This document shows, piece by piece, positions 20,501 to 29,500 of a DNA stretch of 64,000 nt. This DNA is from Candidatus Intricatilinea gracilis. GTDB taxonomy: Bacteria > Pseudomonadota > Gammaproteobacteria > Burkholderiales > Burkholderiaceae_C. Every line of letters begins with the position of its first letter. Position 1 is the stretch's first letter. The notes under the pieces are model-generated. The model was not told where the DNA came from, searched no databases, and worked only from the letters and a program-made list of their open reading frames with translations. A program made the position numbers and the translations under genes. The stretch spans positions 1,550,001 to 1,614,000 of the forward strand of contig JADJDQ010000021.1 of the NCBI GenBank assembly GCA_016702605.1, given 5' to 3'.

Positions 20501-23500
20501 ACGCCGGTGACGAACTGACGCTGCTCGGCGGCGGCTCGGTCATCGTCGAAGACGTCGACACGGTCATCGGCCAGGCGGGTCAACTCGAAACGCTGACCCT
20601 GGCCGGCACGGCGGCCAACGTCTCGGTCTCGGCCATCGACAGCGTCGTCGGCAGCACCGACACCGCCGAATCGGTCACCCTGCTGTCCACCGGCAGCATC
20701 ACGCTGCAGGACGTCGAAAGCCTCACCGGCACCAGCCTCACCACCGACGTGGCCCGCCTGATCGGCAACGGCTCGTCACTCACCGTGAGTGACGTGGCCA
20801 GCGTGATCGGCAGCACCGGCACCGACGTGATCACCATGGCCACTGGCACCCTGGCGGTGTCGGGCGTCGACACGGTGATCGGCTCGGGCGGTGCCGACGT
20901 GCTCACTCTCAACAGTGGCGGCGCGGTCACCGTCAGTGAGGTCGAATCCATCGTCGGCCAGACCGGCCTGACCGAAGTCGTGAGCCTGGGTGGCAGCGAC
21001 GCGGTGGTCAGTGTGTCGGGCGTCGACAGTGTCATCGGCACCAGTGGCAGCAGTGACCACCTCACCATGGGTGCGGCCGGCAACCTGGCGGTGTCCGACA
21101 TCGAGTCCGTCACCGGCAGCGGGTCGTCGGCAGACGTGCTGCAACTGCTCGGCACCGGGTCGGCCATTGCGGTCGACACCATCGCCAGCGTGATCGGCAG
21201 CACCGGCACCGACGTGCTCACCATGGCGGCCGGCACCCTGGCGGTGTCGGCCATCGAAACCGTGGTCGGCTCGGCCGGCACCGATGTGTTGACGATCAAC
21301 TCGGCCGGTGCGGTCGAGGTCAGCGACGTCGAAACCGTGATCGGTCAGGCCGGTCTGGTCGAAACCATCAGCCTGACCGGCACCTCGGGCGTGGTGAGCA
21401 TCTCGGGGGTCAACAGCGTGATCGGCAGCAGCGGCAGCGCCGATGCCGTCACCTTGCTGGCCACCGGCGCGGTGGCGCTGCAGGATGTCGAAAGCATCAT
21501 GGGCACCGGCGCCGCCACCGATGTGGCCACGCTGCTGGGCACCGAGGCGGCGATCAGCGTGGCCGACATGGGCACCGTCGTCGGCACCACCGGCGCCGAC
21601 ACCGTCACCATGGCAAGCAGCACGCTGGCCGTGTCGAGCATCGAGACCATCGTCGGCTCGGGTGGCAGCACCGATGTGTTGCGCCTGACCAGCGGCGGTG
21701 CGGTCGACGTCACCGACGTCGAAACCGTGCTCGGCGCGGCCGGCGCGGTCGACACCGTCACCTTCGGCGACACCGGCATTCATGCCATCTCGAGCATCGA
21801 AAGTGTCGTCGGCACGAGTGGCGCCGATACCCTGCAACTGCTGGCCGGTGGCGGCCTGGCCATCACCGACGTCGAGACCGTGCTGGGCTCGAGTGGCACC
21901 GATGTCGTCACCCTGCTCACTGCCGCGACCCTGGCGGTGTCCGACGTGGAAACCGTGGTCGGCAGCGCCGACAGCACCGACGAAGTCACGTTGTTGACCG
22001 AAGGCACGATCAGTGTGGCTGGCGTCGAATCGGTCACCGGCACGGCTGGTGACGACCGCGTCGACATCTCGGGCGGCGGCAACATCACCGTGGCCGGCGG
22101 CGCTGTGGCGGTCGACTCGATCGTCGGCAGCAACAACGCGGTCGAGATCGTCACCCTGGCCGCCTCGGCCGGTGGCACGGTCACGGTCAACATGATCGAC
22201 AGTGTCATCGGCTCGGCCGGCAGCGACGTGTTGCGCGTCGGCGCCGGCACGATCACGGTCTCTGCCGTCGAGACCGTGCTGGGCACCACCGGCGTGGTCG
22301 AAGTGGTGCAGATGCTGGACGGCGGCACGCTGGGCATCTCCGACATCGACAGCATCATCGGCAGCACCGCCACCACGGATGTGCTGGAACTGCTCAGCGC
22401 CGGCAGCGTGGCGGTTTCGGCGGTGGAAACCGTGACCGGCTCCAGCGGCGCCGACACCCTCACCCTGTTGGCTGGCGGCACCGTCGAAGTCAGCGCGATC
22501 GACAGCGTGATCGGCTCGGCCGGATCGGACGACGTGCTGGTGCTGAGTGAAGCGGCTGCAGCGATCAAGGTCTCGGGTGTCGAGACGGTGACCGGCCAGT
22601 CAGGCGGCACCGACAAGGTCACCATGCTGGCCGGCGGAGCACTCGCCGTCAGCGACGTGGCCTCGGTGGTCGGCTCGACCGGCGCCGGCGACGTGCTGAC
22701 GCTGCTCAACGGCGCGGCGGTGGAAGTCTCGGCCATCGAGTCGGTCATCGGCTCGACCGACAGCGGCGACCACGTCACCCTGTCCAGCCACGGCAACCTG
22801 TCGGTGAGTGCGGTCGAGTCCATCACCGGCAGCGGCAACAGTGGCACCAGCGGCGACGTGTTGACCCTGCTCGACGCCACGGCAGTCACGGTGGACGGCA
22901 TCGCCAGCGTGATCGGCTCGGCCGGCACCGACGACGTCGTCACCCAGGCCAGCCAGAACGTCACCCTGGCAGTCAGCGCGGTCGAAACCGTGGTGGGTGC
23001 CGGTGGCACCGCAGACAGCGTGCAACTCCTGGCCGGTGGGTCGATCTCCGTGTCCGACGTCGACCGCGTCGTCGGCAGCAACGCCACCGACACGGTCGCC
23101 TTGCTGGACAACAGCCTGCTCCAGGTGTCGTCGGTGGAAACCGTCGTCGGCAGCAGCGGTGCGGATGAATTGCACCTGCTGGCTGCCGGTGCCATCGCGG
23201 TGTCGGACGTCGAATCGGTGCGCGGCAGCGCCGGCACCGACGTGTTGACCCTGCTCACCGGCGCGGCCATCGCCGTCAGCAGCATCGAAACCGTGGTCGG
23301 CTCGACCGACGTGAGCGACGCCGTCACCCTGGCCGCTGCGGGCAGCATTGCCGTAAGTGCGGTCGAGTCCGTCACCGGCGCCGGTGGCACGGCCGACACG
23401 GTGCGACTGCTCGCCGCCGGCACAGTCAATGTGTCCGACGTCGACAGCGTGATCGGCTCGACCGGCACCGACACCCTGGCCCTGCTCACCGCCAGCGACA

Positions 23501-26500
23501 TCTCGATGTCGGCCATCGAAAGTGTCATCGGCTCGACCGCCACCGACGTGGTGCACCTGCTGACCAGCGCGGCCGTGGCCCTGAGTGATGTGGAAACCGT
23601 GGTCGGCGGCCTGGGCACGACCGATGCCGTGACCCTGCTGACCAGCGGCACCCTCAGCGTCAGCCAGGTCGAAAGTGTCACCGGCACGGGTGAAAGCACC
23701 GACCAAGTGGTGCTGCTCTCGGCCGGCGCCATCGCGGTGTCGGACGTGGCCAGCGTGACCGGCATCTCGGGCGCGGCCGACAGCGTGCGGCTGCTCGACG
23801 CGGGCGCCGTGGCGGTCGACTTCGTCGACACCGTGATCGGCACGGGCGGCGGCAGCGACGCAGTGACCCAACTCACCACCGACACCACCCTCAACGTGGC
23901 CCACGTGGCCAGAGTGGTCGGCACGACCGAAAGCGCCGACGTGGTGCGCCTGCTCGCAGCCGGCAGCCTCACGGTCAGTGACGTCGAGTCGGTGCTCGGC
24001 TCACTCGCCGCCACCGACCAAGTGACCATGGCCAACGGCGGCAGCTTGTCGATCAGCGGCATCGAAACCGTCACCGGCAGTGTGGCCAATACCGACACGG
24101 TGAACCTGCTCACCGCCGCCAGCGTGAAGCTGAGCGACGTCGACAGTGTCATCGGCAGCAGCGGCACCGATGTGCTGACCCTGCTGGCCACCGGCACCCT
24201 GGCGGTGTCGGCGATCGAGACCGTGGTTGGCAGCGCCGGCGGTGACACCGTGCAGATGCTGGCCACCGGCAACCTCGGTGTCTCCAGCGTCGCCAGCGTG
24301 GTGGGCACCGGTGCCACCACCGACGTGGTGCGCCTGCTCGCCGCCGGCGCGATCGAAGTGTCCGACGTGGCCAGCGTGATCGGCAGCGTCGGCACCGACG
24401 TGTTGACGCTGGCGACCGACGGCACGGTGAATCTGGCCGGCATCGAATCGGTGCTCGGCAGCAACGCCACCGAGGTGGTGCGTTTGATGGCGGCCGCCAA
24501 CCTGGCGGTCTCGGACATCGACACCGTGATCGGCAAGAGCGGCGCGGTGGACAGCGTCACCCTGCTGACCCAGGGCACGATCTCGACGCAGGACGTCGAC
24601 AGCGTGGTCGGCAGCACCGGCAGTGCCGACGTGCTGAGCCTGCTCGGCGCCGGCGCGGTGAAGGTCTCGCGTATCGAATCGGTGCTGGGTTCGACCGGCA
24701 GTGACGTGGTCACCATGGCCGAAACCGGCAGCCTCGCGGTGTCCGACATCGAAACCGTGCTCGGCAGCACCGCCGCCGGTGACAGCCTCGAACTGCTCAG
24801 CGCCGGCACGGTGGCCATTTCTGCGATCGAAACGGTGACCGGATCGACCGGCACCGATGTGTTGCAGATGCTCGCCAGCGCGGCGATCACTGTCTCGGAT
24901 GTCGAGACCGTGCTCGGCTCGTCGGGTGTCACCGACCGGGTCACCATGACCCAGCCCGGCACACTCGCCGTCAGCGGTGTCGAAACCGCCATCGGTTCGA
25001 CCGACACGGCCGACGAGATTCAGCTGCTCGGCGGCGGCACCTTGCGGGTCTCGGCCTTCGAGTCGGTGATCGGCAGCACCGCCAGCAACGACGCCGTCGT
25101 GATGCTCGAGACCGGCGCCTTGTCGATCTCGGCGATCGAAAGCCTGGTCGGCACCACCGGTACCGACATCGCCACCATGCTGGCGGGCGGCACACTCACC
25201 GTGAGTGCGATCGAATCCGTGATCGGTTCGACCGATGCCGGTGACGAGGTGCGCATGGCCACGGGCGGCGCGATCGGCGTGTCGGGCATCGAACGGGTGG
25301 TGGGCAGTGCCGGCAACGCCGACACCGTCACCCTGCTCGCTGCCGGTACGCTGGAAGTCTCGGCGGTCGAGTCGGTGATCGGCAGTGGTGACACCGGCGA
25401 CACCGTGCAGATGCTGGCCAGTGGCGCCTTGCGTGTCTCGGCCATCGACACCGTGCTCGGTGCGTCGACCTTGACCGAGGTGGTCACCCTGATGGCAGGC
25501 ACCGAACTCGCGGTGTCCGACATCGCCACCGTGATCGGCCAGACCAGCGAAACCGAAACCCTCACCATGCTGACTGGCGGCACCCTGGCGGTGTCGTCGA
25601 TCGAAAGTGTCGTCGGCTCGGGCAACAGCGACGACGTGGTGCGGATGCTGGCCGGCGGCGCCACGGCGGTGTCCGGTGTGGAAACTGTGATCGGCTCTGC
25701 CGGCCTGACCGATACGGTCAGCCTGACGAACGCCGGCGACAACCTGGTGGTCTCGGCGGTCGACACGGTCATCGGCACCACCGACAGCAGTACCGAAACC
25801 GTCACCTTGCTGACCGCCGGGTCGATCCAGCTGCGGGACATCGACTCGGCCATCGGCACCAGCGCCACCGGCGAGGTGCTCACGCTGTTGAGTGAAGGCG
25901 CCATCAGCGCCGAGAAGTTCGAATCCATCGTCGGCTCGACCGGCGCCGATGCACTCACCCTGGCGGGTGCAGGTGGCAGGGTCACGATCTCGCGCATCGA
26001 GAGCCTGATTGGCTCGACTGGCACCGACATCGTCACCTTGGCCCAAGGCGGCACACTCGAACTCGACCAGGTCGAGACCGTGCTCGGCAGCGCCACGGCG
26101 GTCGACGCCCTCACGTTGAGTGGCGGGCAACACGCCATCGCCGTTGCGGCGGTGGACAGCGTCACGGGCCAGAGCGGCGCCACGGACACGGTCACCATGC
26201 TGGCAGCCGGCGCGCTGCGTGTGGCCGAGATCGAAAGTGTGGTCGGCAGTGGGGGCACCGACGTGCTGACACTGGGCGAGGCCACCGACCTGACCGCCAG
26301 CGGAGTCGAAACCGTGCTCGGCAGCACGGGCACCGACAGTGTCACGCTGGCGGGCAGCCAGACCGCGATCGCGATCTCGTCGATCGAAGCCGTCACCGGC
26401 AATGCCACGGCCACCACCGACACGGTGACCCTGCTGGCCAGCGGCGCTATCACGGTCTCGGGCATCGACACGGTGCTGGGCGCCAGTGGTGCCACCGACC

Positions 26501-29500
26501 AGGTCACCCTGTCGGCCGACGACCGGCTGCGTATCTCGGGTGTCGAAACCGTGATCGGCGCCACCGGCAGTGAAGCCCTGGTGATGCTCACCGGCGGCGC
26601 AGTGGCCATCTCGTCGATCGAAACCGTGACCGGCTCGACCGGCGCGGCCGACGTGGTCACGCTGCTCGACACACCGGCTGCGGCGCTTCAGGTCTCGGCC
26701 ATCGAAACCGTCATCGGCACCACCGGCGCGGGCGACGCGCTGCAGATGCTGGCCGGCGGCCGACTGGCTGTCTCGGCCATCGAATCGGTGACCGGCAGCG
26801 CCGGCAGCCTGGACGTGCTGCAGATGCTCGACAGCGGCAACATCGCCGTGTCGGCGATCGAATCGGTGCTCGGCACCACGGCGGCGGGTGACTCGATCAC
26901 CCTCATGACCACCGCGTCGATCAAGGTGTCGGGGGTCGACATCGTCGTCGGCACCGGTGCCAGCACCGACCAGGTGACGCTGCTGACCGGCGGCGCCATC
27001 GCCGTGTCCGACGTGGCGCGGGTGATCGGCAGCTCAGGCACAGCCGACGCGTTGACCTTGCTGGCCACCGGCAGTGTGGCAGTGTCGGCGATCGAATCGG
27101 TGGTGGGCACCGGCGGTGGCGACACCGTCAGCCTGCTCGCTGCCGCCACCCTCAACGTCTCGGGTGTGGCCAGTGTGCTGGGCTCGACGGGCACCGACGT
27201 CGTCAACCTGCTGACCACCGGCGCGCTGGCGGTGTCCAAGGTCGAAACCGTGCTGGGCAGCACCGCTGCAGGTGATGCGGTGACGATGCTGACCACCGGC
27301 ACCCTCGCCACCTCGCGTATCGAAAGTGTCACCGGCACCACGGCCACGACCGATGTGTTGCGTCTGCTGAGCGCCGGCTCGGTGGCGGTGTCGGTGATCG
27401 ACACCGTGATCGGCTCGACCGGCACCGACATCCTGACGGTGAGTGACAGCGGCACGACAGCGGCGCTGGCCATCAGTGGCATCGAATCGGTGATCGGCAC
27501 CACGGCCACAGCCGAAACACTCACGCTGCTGACCGCCGGCAACGTGAGCATGAGCGGCTTCGAACGGGTCATCGGCTCACTCGCCACGACCGACGCCATC
27601 ACGCTGTTGGGCAGCGCCTCGCTCGACATCTCGGGCGTGGAAACCGTGATCGGCGGTGCCGACACCACTGACCAGGTCACACTGCTTGCGGCAGGTTCGC
27701 TTCGGGTGAGTAGTGTCGAGTCGGTGGTCGGCTCCACCGCGACGACCGACGTCGTGACGATGCTCGCCAGCGGCAGCCTCGAGGTCAGCGGCGTCGAAAC
27801 GGTGATCGGCAACGCCGTACTCACCGAGGTGGTGAGTTTTGCCGATGCCACCTTGAGCGTGTCACGGGTCGACAGCGTGATCGGCAGTGTGACGGGCACC
27901 GAAGTATTGAAGCTGCTGACCGGCGGCGTCGTGTCGATCTCGTCGGTCGACAGCGTGCTCGGCTCGGCCGCCGTCAACGACCAGATCAATCTGCTGGCGA
28001 GCGGCACGGTGGCCGTGTCGGGCGTTGAATCGGTGCTGGGCACGGCACAGGGCGGCGATGCCGTGCATATGTTGCGGGCCGGGTCGATGGCGGTGTCGGC
28101 GGTCGAGTCGGTGATCGGCTCCGCCGGTGTCGACGTGATCAGGATGGAAGGGGGCGGCACCCTGCAGATCTCGGCGGTCGAGAGTCTGATCGGCAGCACC
28201 GACACGGGCGACACCATCGAGATGCTCGCCGCCGGCGCCATCCGGGTGTCCGCGATAGAAACCGTGATCGGCTCCACCGCCACGACCGACAAAGTCACGC
28301 TGGCGACCGCCGGCAACCTGGTGGTGTCGGGCGTGGAATCGGTGATCGGCACCAAGGCCGCCAACGAAACGGTCACCCTGCTCGGGGCTGGCAGTGTCGG
28401 CATCTCGGGCATCGAATCGGTGATCGGCACGGCCGATACGGGTGACGTGGTGCGACTGCTGACTGCGGGCCGAGTCGCGGTGTCGGCCATCGACAGTGTG
28501 GTCGGCTCGAGCGGCGCCGATGTGGTGACGTTGCTGACCGGGGGCGCCATCGCCACGCAGCAGGTCGAGACGGTGATCGGCTCGGCCGGCACGGCCGACC
28601 TGCTCACGCTCAACGCGGCCGGCACGGTGGCGGTCTCGGCCATCGAATCGGTCTACGGCCAGACTGGCCAGGTCGAGGTGGTGAAACTGCTGACTGCAGG
28701 CGCGCTCGCGGTGTCGGACGTCAACAGCGTGATCGGCTCGGCCGGCAGCACCGACAGCATCACCTTGCTGCAAGGTGGTGCCATCGCGGTGCAGGGTGTC
28801 GAGACCGTCACCGGCAGCCTGGCCACGGGAGACGTCGTCACCATGAACCTGGCCGGCACACTGCGTGTCTCGGCGGTGGAAACGGTGATCGGCTCTGCGG
28901 CTGCCGGCGACGTGGTGCGTATGCTCGAGTCCGGCGCCCTGGCCGTGAGCCGGGTCGAATCGGTGGTGGGCACCACCGGCGCCAGCGACACACTCAGCCT
29001 GCTGGGAACCGGCAACAAGGTGCGGATCGAGGCGATCGAATCGGTGATCGGTTCCACCGCCACCAACGACCTGCTCACACTGGCCGTGGCCGGCAACGTG
29101 GTGGTCTCGGCGGTCGAGTCGGTGATCGGATCGACCGGCGTCGATGCCCTCACCATGCTCGCCACAGGCACGTTGGCAGTCTCGGCCATCGAGACGGTGA
29201 CTGGCAGTGGCGAGACAAGTGACGTTGTACGCTTGCTCACCGCCGGGAACATTTCGGTCGGGGCAGTTGAGTCGGTGCTCGGCTCGGCCGGCATCAACCG
29301 TGTCACCCTTCTCGGCCCGGGCACCGTGGCGGTGTCGGCGGTGGAAACCGTGACCGGCAGCGCAGGCGCAGGTGACGTCGTCCAGATGCTGACTGGCGGC
29401 ATGCTCGCCACGTCGCTGGTCGAAACCGTGCTCGGCATCAGCCTTACCACCGATGCCATCACGCTGCTGGGCAGCGGCAACGCGGTGGTGGCAACCTCGA

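Noticed and set aside
21780..25007. Long minus-strand open frame of over 1,000 codons
   Set aside because: It has no ribosome site or recognisable domain and exists only because the sense strand is a biased repeat.
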